Assembly: GCF_004362215.1 (NCBI RefSeq)
Contig: NZ_SNWR01000001.1
Coordinates: 1,984,001-2,048,000, forward strand
Length of the DNA: 64,000 nucleotides
Reading direction: 5' to 3'
Origin: Paractinoplanes brasiliensis
Lineage (GTDB): Bacteria > Actinomycetota > Actinomycetes > Mycobacteriales > Micromonosporaceae
The position numbers and the translations under genes are program-made. Positions 42,629-51,444 of this stretch are shown here, piece after piece (the stretch's first letter is position 1; each line of letters begins with the position of its first letter). The notes below the pieces were generated by a model that was not told the DNA's origin, did not search any database, and saw nothing but the letters and a program-made list of their open reading frames with translations.

Positions 42629-44359
42629 TCACGAGCGTGACTGCCAGGCCGACCAGAGCATGGCGTAACGCCCACCCGCAGCAACCAAGCCGTCGTGCGT
42701 GCCTTCCTCCACAACTTCCCCGTGTTCGAGCACCACGATCCGATCAGCCCCCGCCGCCTGCGTCAGCCGGTGCGCGACCAGCAGCGTCGTCCGCCCCTTG
42801 GTAGCCGCCAGGGCCGACTCCTCCAGTTCCCGCGCCCCCGCGCTGCCGGCCTCGGCGGTGGCCTCGTCGAGCACCGCCACGGCCGGGTCGAGCAGCACCA
42901 GCCGGGCCAGGGCGAGTTGCTGCGCCTGGGCCGCGGTCAGCGGATGACCGCCCTCGCCGACCACCGTGGCCAGGCCGGCGGGCAGCCCGCGGGCCCAGTC
43001 GAGCGCGCCCACCCGTTCCAGGGCCGCCTCCGCCGCTTCGATCGTGGCGTCGGGGTCGGCCAGGCGCAGGTCTTCGATGAGCGGGCCGGCGAACACGTGC
43101 GCCTCCTGGCTGATGATGGCCACGATCCCCGGTACGAGCTGGTCGACGGGCACCCCGCCGACGGTGGCCGTGCCGCTGCCGGGGCGCAGGAGCCCGGCCG
43201 CGATCGAGGCCACCGTGGTTTTGCCGGCGCCGGTGGAACCGACCAGCGCGACCCGCTCCCCCGGCGCGACCCGCAGGCTGATGCCGCGCAGCACAAGCGC
43301 CCGTTCGTCGTAGCCGAAGGTCACGTCGCGCAGGGTGAGGTCGGTGTCGGCGGGTGTGCGGGTCCCGGCCGGCGCCACCGCGAGCGTGCCCACCCCGACG
43401 AGGCGGGCCAGCCCGGCCCCGGCCGCCTGGATCTCGTCGAACGTGAACAGGATCATCGAGACCGGGTTGTACAGCCGGTGGAACAGCACCGCGGCCGCGG
43501 CCGTCTCCCCGACCGTGACGCCCCAGCCGGCCCGCACGTAGCAGAACCCGGCGACCAGGATCGTGGCCAGGCCCAGCAGTTCGGCCCGGCTGATCCGGCC
43601 GACGAACCTGGTGAACAGCGCGAACACGCCGACGGAGAGGTCGCGGGCGCGGGCGGAGGCGTCGTTGATGGCGTCCAGGTGCCGGCTTTCCAGGCGGTAC
43701 GCGTGCACCGTGCGCACGCCCTGCAGGCTCTCCATCAGCAGCTGGGAGCGGGCTCCGACGGCGGCCCGCTCGGCGGCGTAGATCGGCGCCGACCGCGGCA
43801 GGTACCAGCGCAGCGCCAGCAGGTAGGTCGGCATCGCGGCCAGCCCGGCCAGGCCGAGCCGCCAGTCCAGGCCGAACATCGCGGTGACGCTGAGCAGGGC
43901 CAGGAACAGCGCCGAGATGACGGTCGGCATCACCTCGGCCACCGCCGTGCCGACCGCGGCCACGTCGGCGCCGACCCGGGCCAGCAGGTCACCGCGCCCG
44001 GCCCGGTCGAGCGTGTGCACGGGCAGCCGCAGGGCCACCCCGACGGTCTGTTCGCGCAGCCCGGCCAGGATCCGTTCGCCGAGCCGGCTCGCGAGCGTGG
44101 TGGTGGCGCCCGCGGCGACCCCGCCGAGCAGGGCGATCACAAGCACCAGCACGCCGATCGGCACCAGCGTGGCCGAGGCGGCGCCGTTCCGGACGAGGTC
44201 GATCAGCCGTCCGAGCGCGGTGACCGGCACGACCGAGGCGCCGGCCGCGCCGAGCCCGGCGGCGACGGTGACCGCGACCTCGATCCGGTGTGCCCGCAGC
44301 TGCCGGCAGAGCCAGGCCCACGTCTGTCTCGGGGTCGCGACCGGTAACGCATAGCTCAC
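42629..44359 (-). CDS. ABC exporter half-transporter, Walker A intact, signature degenerate
   Basis: A 576-residue type IV ABC half-exporter: six membrane helices, then an ATPase with Walker A VGSTGAGKTTV, Q-loop IISQEAHVF, and Walker B VAVLDEATAEAGS with intact Glu and H-loop VAHRLTQ. The ABC signature reads LTAAQAQQLALAR instead of LSGGQ. It overlaps the upstream partner gene by four bases, so the pair forms a heterodimer. The substrate is unknown; such pairs often export lipids, peptides or drugs. Confidence 0.9.
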   Translation of the reverse strand: MSYALPVATPRQTWAWLCRQLRAHRIEVAVTVAAGLGAAGASVVPVTALGRLIDLVRNGAASATLVPIGVLVLVIALLGGVAAGATTTLASRLGERILAGLREQTVGVALRLPVHTLDRAGRGDLLARVGADVAAVGTAVAEVMPTVISALFLALLSVTAMFGLDWRLGLAGLAAMPTYLLALRWYLPRSAPIYAAERAAVGARSQLLMESLQGVRTVHAYRLESRHLDAINDASARARDLSVGVFALFTRFVGRISRAELLGLATILVAGFCYVRAGWGVTVGETAAAAVLFHRLYNPVSMILFTFDEIQAAGAGLARLVGVGTLAVAPAGTRTPADTDLTLRDVTFGYDERALVLRGISLRVAPGERVALVGSTGAGKTTVASIAAGLLRPGSGTATVGGVPVDQLVPGIVAIISQEAHVFAGPLIEDLRLADPDATIEAAEAALERVGALDWARGLPAGLATVVGEGGHPLTAAQAQQLALARLVLLDPAVAVLDEATAEAGSAGARELEESALAATKGRTTLLVAHRLTQAAGADRIVVLEHGEVVEEGTHDGLVAAGGRYAMLWSAWQSRS

Positions 44360-45912
44360 CGCAGCACCACCGTCCGGTAGTTCTCGTCGGTCGCCGCCAG
44401 CGAGGCGTGCGTCCCGGTGGCGACCACTTCGCCGTCGCGCAGCACGACGACCCGGTCGGTTATCGCCAGGAGCGCCGGTGACGTGGTGACCAGCAGCGTG
44501 CCGAGCGTGGAGCCGGGGCCGTGCCGCAGGGCGCGGATGCCGCGGGCGATGGCGCGCTCGGTCACCGCGTCGACCGCCGTGGTGGGCTCGTGCAGCACGA
44601 GCAGCGGGGGGCAGGCGAGCAGGGCGCGGGCCAGGGCGAGTCGTTGACGCTGGCCGCCCGAGAGCGCCGCTCCGCGGTCGGCGATGGCGTGGTCGAGCCC
44701 GTCGGGGTGGGCGGCCACCACGTCGTCGGCCGCCGAGGCGCGCAGGACGGCGGGCAGTTCGGACCCCGACGCGTCGATCAGGTTGTCGCGGATGGTGCCG
44801 GTGAACAGTTCCGGCAGGTGCGGCGCGACCAGCACGTCGGGCGATCCGTCGTCGAAGAGCGCGACCAGCGCCCCGGCGTCAGGCTCGGCCACCACCCCCA
44901 CACATTCCCCCCGTACGGGGGAAATGGGGCTTTCGCCCGTGGGAGGCTCGGCGGGCACCTGGTCGAGCAGCGCGCGGATGCGTTCGGCCGACGCCCGGGA
45001 GGAGGCGAACCAGCCGGGCGCGACCGAGAGGGTGGCGAACGGCTCGCCCAGGAAAGCGGCCAGACCGATCACGGTCACCAGTTCGCCCGCCGTGATCCGG
45101 CCGGTCAGCGCGAACCACCCCGCCAGGATCGCGATGCCGCAGGCGACCAGCGTGCTCACGGTGTCCGAGGCCGCCTGGAACCAGCCCAGGGTCTTCGCGG
45201 CCCGCAGGGTGGCGGCGAGCGATTCGCGGCTGACCTCGCGATACCGGTCGGCTGCGGCGTCCTGCGCGCCGATCCCGCGCAGCGGCCGCAGCCCGGTGAC
45301 CAGGTCGGTGGCGAGCGAGGCGGCCCGGCCCGCAACCTCCTGCCGGGTGGTGACACGGCGGGTGATCCGGGGCGCCGCGCGTTGCAGGCCGGCCAGCACG
45401 ACCGGGGTGCCGATCAGCACGACCAGTCCCAGCGGCACGGAGATGAGGAACAGCCCGATGGCGCTGACCGCGGTGGCGACCAGCGCGCCGAACAGCCGCG
45501 GCAGATAGTCGAGCAGGTACGACGTGGTGTCGGCGTCGGTCGCCGAGAGGGTGAGAACGTCGCCGGTGCGCACGTCCGTGCGGGGGTCGAGCACTTTGGC
45601 GGCCACTTCCAGCCGCAACCGGTGGGCCTCGTCGGCGATCGCCCGCATGAGCTGACGGGCGCCCGTGCGATAGGCGACCGTCAGGACGAGGAAGAGGGCC
45701 CCGAGGACGCCGACCCAGAGGATCAGCATGGTGACGTCCTGAGTGGCGACCGCGCGGTCGACGATGATCCCGATCAGGATCGGGACGAGCGCCTCGCAGC
45801 CCTGGTGGACGCCGCTGAGCAGGCTGCCGCACGTGACGCGCCCACGGTTGCGGAGCAGCGCCCGCCCAAGGAGGTTCACGCCCGGCCGCGTGCATCGACA
45901 GTCATCAACCAT
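44356..45912 (-). CDS. ABC exporter half-transporter lacking Walker A
   Basis: A 518-residue partner half-transporter with six helices and a reduced ATPase. The signature LSGGQRQRLALARALL is canonical, but no GxxGxGK(S/T) Walker A is present; the segment around GVVAEPDAGALVALFDDGSPDVL replaces it. Walker B ends LLVLHEPTTAVD, with His in place of the Asp. The H-loop region reads VTTSPALL. ATG 45912 is preferred because AAGG lies six bases upstream; a GTG at 45987 would add 25 residues. Together with the downstream gene it leaves one complete ATP site per heterodimer. Confidence 0.88.
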   Translation of the reverse strand: MVDDCRCTRPGVNLLGRALLRNRGRVTCGSLLSGVHQGCEALVPILIGIIVDRAVATQDVTMLILWVGVLGALFLVLTVAYRTGARQLMRAIADEAHRLRLEVAAKVLDPRTDVRTGDVLTLSATDADTTSYLLDYLPRLFGALVATAVSAIGLFLISVPLGLVVLIGTPVVLAGLQRAAPRITRRVTTRQEVAGRAASLATDLVTGLRPLRGIGAQDAAADRYREVSRESLAATLRAAKTLGWFQAASDTVSTLVACGIAILAGWFALTGRITAGELVTVIGLAAFLGEPFATLSVAPGWFASSRASAERIRALLDQVPAEPPTGESPISPVRGECVGVVAEPDAGALVALFDDGSPDVLVAPHLPELFTGTIRDNLIDASGSELPAVLRASAADDVVAAHPDGLDHAIADRGAALSGGQRQRLALARALLACPPLLVLHEPTTAVDAVTERAIARGIRALRHGPGSTLGTLLVTTSPALLAITDRVVVLRDGEVVATGTHASLAATDENYRTVVLR

Positions 45913-46055
45913 CGACCTTGGCCCGGCGCCCCCGGCATAGCAAGAGGCGTTTCTTCCGTGACGATCTGTGATGTTCACCATTTTCACGGAGAGTAATTTC
46001 AGCCTACAGTGGGATCCGTCCGGTTGTTCCGTTCCGCCCGCTAGGACTTGATCGC

Positions 46056-46865
46056 ATGACGCTGCCGTCCCCGATTCTGGCTCGGCGCTGCGCCGCCGCC
46101 CTGGCCGCGCACCCCGCCACCGGCCAGTTCGCCGCGCTCGCCGTGGCCTCGTCCGACCCGATGGCCGACGTCGCCCGCACCGTCGAGAGCCAGATCCTCG
46201 GGGCCGCGGCCCGCGATCATGCCGACCACGAGGACCAGAGCCTGTTCCTGCTGGTGCTCGACCGTGAGAGCAACCTGCCCGCGGCCGTCGGCCGGGTCGT
46301 CGAGGGTGGCGGCCGGACGCTCGACGACGCCCCCGGCCTCATCGGGCGCGACCTGTCCGACATCGTCGAGGCGCACGGCCTGCACGACGGCGGCAAGATC
46401 TGGGAGCTCGCCACGATCGGGGTGCTGCCCGCCCACCGCGGCGACAAGGCGGTGAGCTCGCTGCTGTATCGCACGTTCCTGCAGGCGGGACACCGCGCCG
46501 GCGTACGGCATGTGGTGGCTCTGCCCGACCGCCACGCCCACCGTGCCCTCGCGCTGCTCGGTGTCCCCTTCGTCGCGATGGCCGGGTCCGAGCCCTTCGA
46601 CCACTTCGGCTCGGCCGGGACGCGGGCCGTCTACGTGCCGTTCGCCGGCCTGGAGCCGGCGATCGCCGAGCAGAGCGAACGGCTGAACCGGCCGGTGGGG
46701 CCGTTCGCGGGCGAGATCCGGGCGCGGGGCCTGCGCCGCCTGCTGGTCCGCCGGGCCGCCGCGCGCGTGTCGGAGCAGGTCGCCACCGGTTACGGCCTCA
46801 ACGAGCAGATCGTGCTGCCCGGCCTCGAGCGCCGCCGTTTCCGCGGCCTCAAAACCAAGCGCTGA
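46056..46865 (+). CDS. GNAT-fold acyltransferase-like protein
   Basis: A 269-residue protein. The central part has the acetyltransferase pattern (DKIWELATIGVLPAHRGDKAV split across the beta-4 strand and pyrophosphate loop, then SLLYRTFLQAGHRAGVRHVVAL). The layout is closer to N-acyl amino acid synthase-type GNATs than to simple acetyltransferases. The C-terminal 70 residues are helical and basic. The substrate is unknown. Its ATG 46056 is divergent from the ABC exporter genes across a 143-base gap. Confidence 0.65.
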   Translation: MTLPSPILARRCAAALAAHPATGQFAALAVASSDPMADVARTVESQILGAAARDHADHEDQSLFLLVLDRESNLPAAVGRVVEGGGRTLDDAPGLIGRDLSDIVEAHGLHDGGKIWELATIGVLPAHRGDKAVSSLLYRTFLQAGHRAGVRHVVALPDRHAHRALALLGVPFVAMAGSEPFDHFGSAGTRAVYVPFAGLEPAIAEQSERLNRPVGPFAGEIRARGLRRLLVRRAAARVSEQVATGYGLNEQIVLPGLERRRFRGLKTKR

Positions 46866-46903
46866 CCCCGTACGGCCTCAAGCGCCCCCGGCAGGCAAGC
46901 CGT

Positions 46904-47641
46904 CTACCACCGCCCCAGCCGCGCCGACAAAACGGACAGAGCCGCCACGCCGGCGGTTGACGTGCGCAGAACCTCGCGCCCCAGCCGGACCGGGGTCGCC
47001 GCGCCGAAAGCCTCGACCTCGGCGTCGCTGATCCCGCCCTCCGGGCCGACCACCAGCACGATCTCTCCCGACGAGGGCAACTCGACGGTGGTCAGCCGCT
47101 CGGTGGCCTCCTCGTGCAGAACGAATGCCGCGGCGGAGGAACCCAGCCGCGCGGCGACCTGCTTGGTCGAGCAGTCCGGATCGCCACCTACGTTCGGTAG
47201 CCACGAACGCCGCGCCTGCTTAGCTGCCTCACGCGCGGTGGCGGCCCATTTGTCCCGTGCCTTGAAGCCACGGTCGCCACGCCACTGCGCCACCGACCGC
47301 GACGCCGCCCACGGCAGAATCTCGTCGACGCCGATCTCGGTCATCGCCTGCACCGCCAGCTCACCGCGGTCGCCCTTGGCGATGCCCTGCACCACCACCA
47401 GCTGCGGATCGGGCGCCGGCAGCAGCGAACGCGCGACCAGCGACACCGACACCGTGCCCTTGCCGACCGAGTCGACCCGGCCGGTGGCCTGCGCGCCACG
47501 ACCGTCGCTCAGCAGCAGGGTCTCCCCCGCGCGCAACCGTTGCACGGTGGCGGCATGGTGGCCCTCGGGCCCGTCGAGCACGAAGACGTCGCCGGCGGGC
47601 AGGGCTTCGACCAGGAACATCGGGGCTGACACCCCCGGCAC
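46904..47641 (-). CDS. rsmE: 16S rRNA m3U1498 methyltransferase
   Basis: SPOUT methyltransferase of 245 residues modifying U1498 of 16S rRNA. Motifs are FVLDGPEGHHAATVQRLRAG at the N-terminal PUA-like domain, VVVQGIAKGDRGELAVQAMTEIG, the SAM knot IVLVVGPEGGISDAEVEAF and RLGREVLRTSTAGVAALSVL. The start may be the GTG at 47641 or 47632; no ribosome binding site decides. It usually follows dnaJ, but here 11 kb of other genes separate them. Confidence 0.93.
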   Translation of the reverse strand: MPGVSAPMFLVEALPAGDVFVLDGPEGHHAATVQRLRAGETLLLSDGRGAQATGRVDSVGKGTVSVSLVARSLLPAPDPQLVVVQGIAKGDRGELAVQAMTEIGVDEILPWAASRSVAQWRGDRGFKARDKWAATAREAAKQARRSWLPNVGGDPDCSTKQVAARLGSSAAAFVLHEEATERLTTVELPSSGEIVLVVGPEGGISDAEVEAFGAATPVRLGREVLRTSTAGVAALSVLSARLGRW

Positions 47642-47692
47642 GCTACCGAACAGCCGTCAGCCCCGGGTCGTAGACCTCGGCGGGCCGCTCGT

Positions 47693-48151
47693 TCAGCCCC
47701 AGTTCTGCGGGGCCTGCTGGCGGGTGGTGACGTTGATCCGGTTGAAGAAGTTGGTCACGGCGATCCACAGCACGATCGCGGCCAGCTGCGGCTCGTCGAA
47801 GTGCTTGGCGGCTTCGTCCCAGATCTCGTCCGGCACCGCGTCGGGGCTGTCGGCCAGACGGGTGGCGTGCTCCGACAGGGCCAGCGCGGCCCGCTCGGCG
47901 TCGCTGAACCAGGGCGTCTCGCGCCACACGGCCACGGTCATCAGCCGCTCGTCGGTCTCGCCGTTCTTGCGGGCGTTGCGGGCGCCCGACTCGACGCAGG
48001 GCGCGCAGCCGTTGATCTGACTGCCCCGCAGATGCACCAGCTCCAGGACGGCCGGGTCGACGCCTGCCGAGTGGGCGGCCTTGTAGAGCAGGTTGATCGC
48101 CTTGATCGAGTCGGGCAGGAAGGACGCCGGGTTCTCCATACGAGCCTGCAT
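47693..48151 (-). CDS. Carboxymuconolactone decarboxylase-like (AhpD fold) protein
   Basis: A 152-residue AhpD/CMD-fold protein. The C-x-x-C redox motif is INGCAPCVESGARNARK with the following His-less variant helix, and the DERLMTVAVW strand follows. Such proteins with an adjacent ECF41-type sigma factor, as here in divergent orientation, form a conserved pair across actinobacteria. Redox function is plausible; the substrate is unknown. Confidence 0.88.
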   Translation of the reverse strand: MQARMENPASFLPDSIKAINLLYKAAHSAGVDPAVLELVHLRGSQINGCAPCVESGARNARKNGETDERLMTVAVWRETPWFSDAERAALALSEHATRLADSPDAVPDEIWDEAAKHFDEPQLAAIVLWIAVTNFFNRINVTTRQQAPQNWG

Positions 48152-48212
48152 GATGTTCTCCTCCGAGTTCGTCCGCGGCTTTCGGGCGGCGCGCGGCTTT
48201 TTCGCGGCGGCG

Positions 48213-48239
48213 CGTCACATCGGCGCGCTCGCATCCGTC
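48213..48239 (+). promoter_or_regulatory. Candidate ECF41-type promoter upstream of the sigma factor gene
   Basis: CGTCACA (48213-48219), 16 bases, then CGTC (48236-48239), on the strand reading toward the sigma gene. This differs by one base from the ECF41 promoter TGTCACA-n16-CGTC as I recall it. It lies about 70 bases before the start codon, suggesting autoregulation. Confidence 0.55.
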
Positions 48240-48306
48240 GGTGGTGTGACGGAGGGGCCCGGCCCGACGTGACCGATGTGGCGCAGGCCACAGCCAGGAG
48301 GCGGCA

Positions 48307-49134
48307 ATGAACGAGCACGAGCGTTTCGAGGCGAACCGGCCGAGGCTGCGCGCGGTGGCGTACCGGATGCTCGGCTCGGCCACCGAGGCCGACGACGCCG
48401 TGCAGGAGGCCTGGCTGCGCCTCGACCGAGCCGGCAGCGAGCACGTCGACAACCTGGACGCGTGGCTCACCACCGTCGTGGGCCGGGTGTGCCTCGACAT
48501 GCTCCGCTCCCGCGGTTCCCGCCGCGAGGGCCTGCTGTCCGAGGCCGAGCCCACCCGCACGACCGGCCCGGAGGACGAGGCCGTGCTCGCCGATTCGGTC
48601 GGGCTGGCCCTGCTGGTCGTCCTCGAGACCCTGACCCCGGCGGAACGGCTCGCCTTCGTGCTGCACGACCTGTTCGCGGTGCCGTTCGACGAGGTGGCGC
48701 CGATCGTCGGCCGCTCACCCGACGCCGCCCGCCAGCTCGCCAGTCGCGCCCGCCGACGCGTACGGGGTCACTCCGGACCGGCCGGACATCCAGCCGGCCG
48801 GGAGATCGTCGACGCCTTCCTGACCGCCTCCCGCGAGGGCGACTTCGCAACCCTGCTGAGCCTGCTCGACCCCGACGTCCTCCTGCGCGTCGACGAACAG
48901 TTCCGGGATCTGCCGACCGAACTGCGCGGCGCCCACGACGTGGCCCGGTTCTATGTGGGCCGAGCCCACGGCGCCTTCCCCGCCCTGATCGACGGCGCGC
49001 TGGGCATCCGGGTCGCGCCCGGCGGCGACACCCTGCTGGTGGTCACATTCGCCATCACCGGCGGCCGGATCACCGCCCTGGAGGCCACCACCAACCAGTC
49101 CCACCTCCGCGACATGGAGATCCTGCCCCTGTGA
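48307..49134 (+). CDS. ECF sigma factor of the SigJ/ECF41 type with SnoaL-like C-terminal domain
   Basis: A 275-residue extracytoplasmic-function sigma factor. Region 2 contains YRMLGSATEADDAVQEAWLRL, region 4 VLHDLFAVPFDEVAPIVGRSPDAARQLASRARR. The C-terminal half (residues about 162-275) is a SnoaL-like fold, as in ECF41 proteins, which regulate their own activity without an anti-sigma factor. The D-G-G-G motif known from that domain is not present (the segment reads RVDEQFRDLPTEL). It is divergent from the CMD-type gene. Confidence 0.88.
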   Translation: MNEHERFEANRPRLRAVAYRMLGSATEADDAVQEAWLRLDRAGSEHVDNLDAWLTTVVGRVCLDMLRSRGSRREGLLSEAEPTRTTGPEDEAVLADSVGLALLVVLETLTPAERLAFVLHDLFAVPFDEVAPIVGRSPDAARQLASRARRRVRGHSGPAGHPAGREIVDAFLTASREGDFATLLSLLDPDVLLRVDEQFRDLPTELRGAHDVARFYVGRAHGAFPALIDGALGIRVAPGGDTLLVVTFAITGGRITALEATTNQSHLRDMEILPL

Positions 49135-49251
49135 CCCGAGTCCGGGACCGGCGCAAACGGTTCGCCAAGTCATGCCCCGCCTGATCCTCGCCCGGCGTTT
49201 CCACCGGCCGGCGTACCCGCCGCGGAAGCCGGAGAGGGCTGAACTGCGGGG

Positions 49252-50223
49252 TCAGACGGGGGCGTCGAAGGACAGGACGATGCGGCCCTGCGCGGTGCCG
49301 GCTGCCTGGCGGGACCAGGCCGTCGCGACCTCGGTGAACGGTGTGACCTCGTGCGACACCGTCAGGCGGCCCGCTGTGGCGTGGGCGGCCACCACGCCCA
49401 GCGAGTCGGCCCGTTCGCCGACCGAGAGGGCGTTGTTGGTGTAGCCGAGGATCTGCAGGGAGCCGCTGCGCAGGGTGGCCGAGTCGAGCGGCGCGGTGGC
49501 CCCGGCCGAGCTGCCCAGGTTGACCAGACGGCCGCGGGGGCGCAGCACCCGCAGCGCGGCCGCGGCCGGCACGCCGAAGACCGGGTCGAGCACGAGGTCG
49601 ACCAGGCCGGCGACGGCGCGCAAACGGGTGGCCAGCGTCGAGGGGTCGTCGGTGGGGAGCAGCTGCACGGTTTCCTCGGCGCCGAGCTCGCGGGCGCGGT
49701 CGAGAGCGGAAACTGAGCGGGACACGGCGACCACCCGGGAAGCGCCGCCGAGCAGGGCCAGCTGGATCGCTGCCTGGCCGACCACGCCGCCGGCGCCGAG
49801 CACCACCACGACCTCGCCGTCGGTGAGCCCGCCGGTGCGGGTCAGCGCGGCGTGCGCGGCCACGGCCGAGAGCCCCAGCGCGGCGATCAGCGGCAGGGGC
49901 GCCTCGGGCGGCAGGGGCACGACATCCACGTACGGGATCGCGACCTCGCCGGCCATGCTGCCGTCGCCCGGACGCATGCCGGCCGACGTCGCGAACCAGA
50001 CCGGGGTGCCGTCGTCGCGGTGTCCCACGCCCTGCACGCCGGGGACGTACGGGGTCGCGGGCTGCCCGAAGTAGCTGGTGCCCGACGCGCAGAGCAGGTC
50101 GAGCGGGGTGATCGGCGCCGCCGCGACGCGGATCGGGAGCTCGCCCGCGTGGGGCACGGGCGGCCGCCTCTCCTCGATGGAAGGCGGCTGCCCGCACACC
50201 CGCAGCACGGCCGCCGGGATCAT
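49252..50223 (-). CDS. Quinone-reductase/alcohol dehydrogenase-type oxidoreductase (MDR family)
   Basis: A 323-residue medium-chain dehydrogenase/reductase with a Rossmann domain (VVVVLGAGGVVGQAAIQLALLGG) and conserved Y-V/P-G-V-Q-G-V-G in the N-terminal lobe. The zinc-binding Cys-His set is absent, so it belongs to the quinone-oxidoreductase-like branch. Its ATG 50223 overlaps the ligA stop (ATGA), so it is the last gene of the catabolic operon. Substrate unknown. Confidence 0.85.
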   Translation of the reverse strand: MIPAAVLRVCGQPPSIEERRPPVPHAGELPIRVAAAPITPLDLLCASGTSYFGQPATPYVPGVQGVGHRDDGTPVWFATSAGMRPGDGSMAGEVAIPYVDVVPLPPEAPLPLIAALGLSAVAAHAALTRTGGLTDGEVVVVLGAGGVVGQAAIQLALLGGASRVVAVSRSVSALDRARELGAEETVQLLPTDDPSTLATRLRAVAGLVDLVLDPVFGVPAAAALRVLRPRGRLVNLGSSAGATAPLDSATLRSGSLQILGYTNNALSVGERADSLGVVAAHATAGRLTVSHEVTPFTEVATAWSRQAAGTAQGRIVLSFDAPV

Positions 50224-50582
50224 GTCGCGATGTCCGGATAGGGCATGTCGAAGTGGGCGAGCCGGGCCCCGAACGCCTTCTGATACTCCAGCGGCTCCTT
50301 GTTGTCGCGCTCGAACATCGCGATGAACAGCGTCAGCGTGAGGAACGGGTGGGCGCCGAGCTCGAACAGGCGTACGTGGTCGTGGGCGATCAGGGCGTCG
50401 CGCTCCTCGTCGGTGAAGCGCAGCCACGTGCTGGCCTCTCCGGTGATGCAGTTCAGCACGGTGTTGGCGCGTTCGGCCTCCCACCAGGAGACCAGCTCGC
50501 CGGGGGTTTCCCGGTAGCGCTCGACCAGCTCGGGGTCGCGGTCCACCGTGTACAGGAACTTGTTCAGCAGGTACTTGCTCAC
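50220..50582 (-). CDS. ligA: LigA-type alpha subunit of extradiol dioxygenase
   Basis: A 120-residue helical protein matching the alpha subunit of protocatechuate 4,5-dioxygenase (LNKFLYTVDRDPELVERYRE, then ITGEASTWLRFTDEERDALIAHD and LFELGAHPFL). It starts at GTG 50582, which overlaps the stop of ligB. The exact ring-cleavage substrate cannot be fixed from sequence; gallate or protocatechuate-like catechols are usual. Confidence 0.88.
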   Translation of the reverse strand: MSKYLLNKFLYTVDRDPELVERYRETPGELVSWWEAERANTVLNCITGEASTWLRFTDEERDALIAHDHVRLFELGAHPFLTLTLFIAMFERDNKEPLEYQKAFGARLAHFDMPYPDIAT

Positions 50583-51442
50583 GCCGGGGCTCCGTTCGGG
50601 TACCAGGTGAAGTACGCCTCCATGGTGTGGAACAAATCGAGCGTGTCGACATGGTCCGCCTTCGCGCCCGCGCCCGCCACCCCCATCATCAGCATGAAGT
50701 CCATGAACCCGTGGGTGGCGTTGCCCGGGGAGTGCAGGCTGTCCAGCGTCACCTCGCGCAGGCAGTTGTCGAGGTCGCCGGTCGCGATCCACTCGACGGC
50801 ACGCCGGTCGAACTCGGGGTCGGGGCCGTGCGGCCCGAACTGCCGCGGCCCGCCCAGTTCGAGCGACAGGTGCCCGGTGCCGATGATCGCCACCCGCAGG
50901 TGCGACGGCCACGACTCGACGATCTTGCGGATCGACTCGCCGAGCTGCACGAACCGTTTCGGCTGCGGCAGCGGCGGCGCGAAGATGTTCGTGTAGATCG
51001 GCACGATCGGCAGGTCGGCCTCGGGCCGCAGCGTGATGATCGGGCAGGTGATGCTGTGGTCGATCCGCAGCTCGTTGCTGAACGCGAGGTCGAAGCCGTC
51101 GTCGAGCCCGGCTCGCAGGATGTGCGCGGACAGGTCCTCCTGGCCCTTGAGCAGCAGGCGGGGCAGGCCGAACTCGCGTTCCTCGTTGTACCAGTTGGCG
51201 TCGTAGAAGGGCGCCTTGCCGACCAGGAACTGCGGCATGTTGTCGAGCCACAACTGGTGGAAGTGGTCGGAGCCGACCATCACCAGCACGTCCGGGTTTG
51301 CCCTGGTCAGGGTCTCGCGGAAGGCCAGGATCTTGCGGGTCCACTCGTCGGCGAACGGCGGGCGGTCCTCGCCGGTGGCCGTGCTGGCCTTGTAGTAGAA
51401 CGGGTGGTGGGTGGACGCGATGACCGCGACGATGCTGGCCAT
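50579..51442 (-). CDS. ligB: LigB-type catalytic subunit of class III extradiol dioxygenase
   Basis: A 287-residue LigB-family protein. Metal ligands are likely in ASTHHPFYY (His-His) and the later Glu in NELRIDHS, with VMVGSDHFHQLW as the conserved strand. ATG 51442 is supported by GGAAGG seven bases upstream; a TTG at 51448 also reads. Together with LigA it forms a ring-opening dioxygenase. It starts three bases after the citryl-CoA-lyase-like gene stop. Confidence 0.9.
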   Translation of the reverse strand: MASIVAVIASTHHPFYYKASTATGEDRPPFADEWTRKILAFRETLTRANPDVLVMVGSDHFHQLWLDNMPQFLVGKAPFYDANWYNEEREFGLPRLLLKGQEDLSAHILRAGLDDGFDLAFSNELRIDHSITCPIITLRPEADLPIVPIYTNIFAPPLPQPKRFVQLGESIRKIVESWPSHLRVAIIGTGHLSLELGGPRQFGPHGPDPEFDRRAVEWIATGDLDNCLREVTLDSLHSPGNATHGFMDFMLMMGVAGAGAKADHVDTLDLFHTMEAYFTWYPNGAPA

Positions 51443-51444
51443 GC

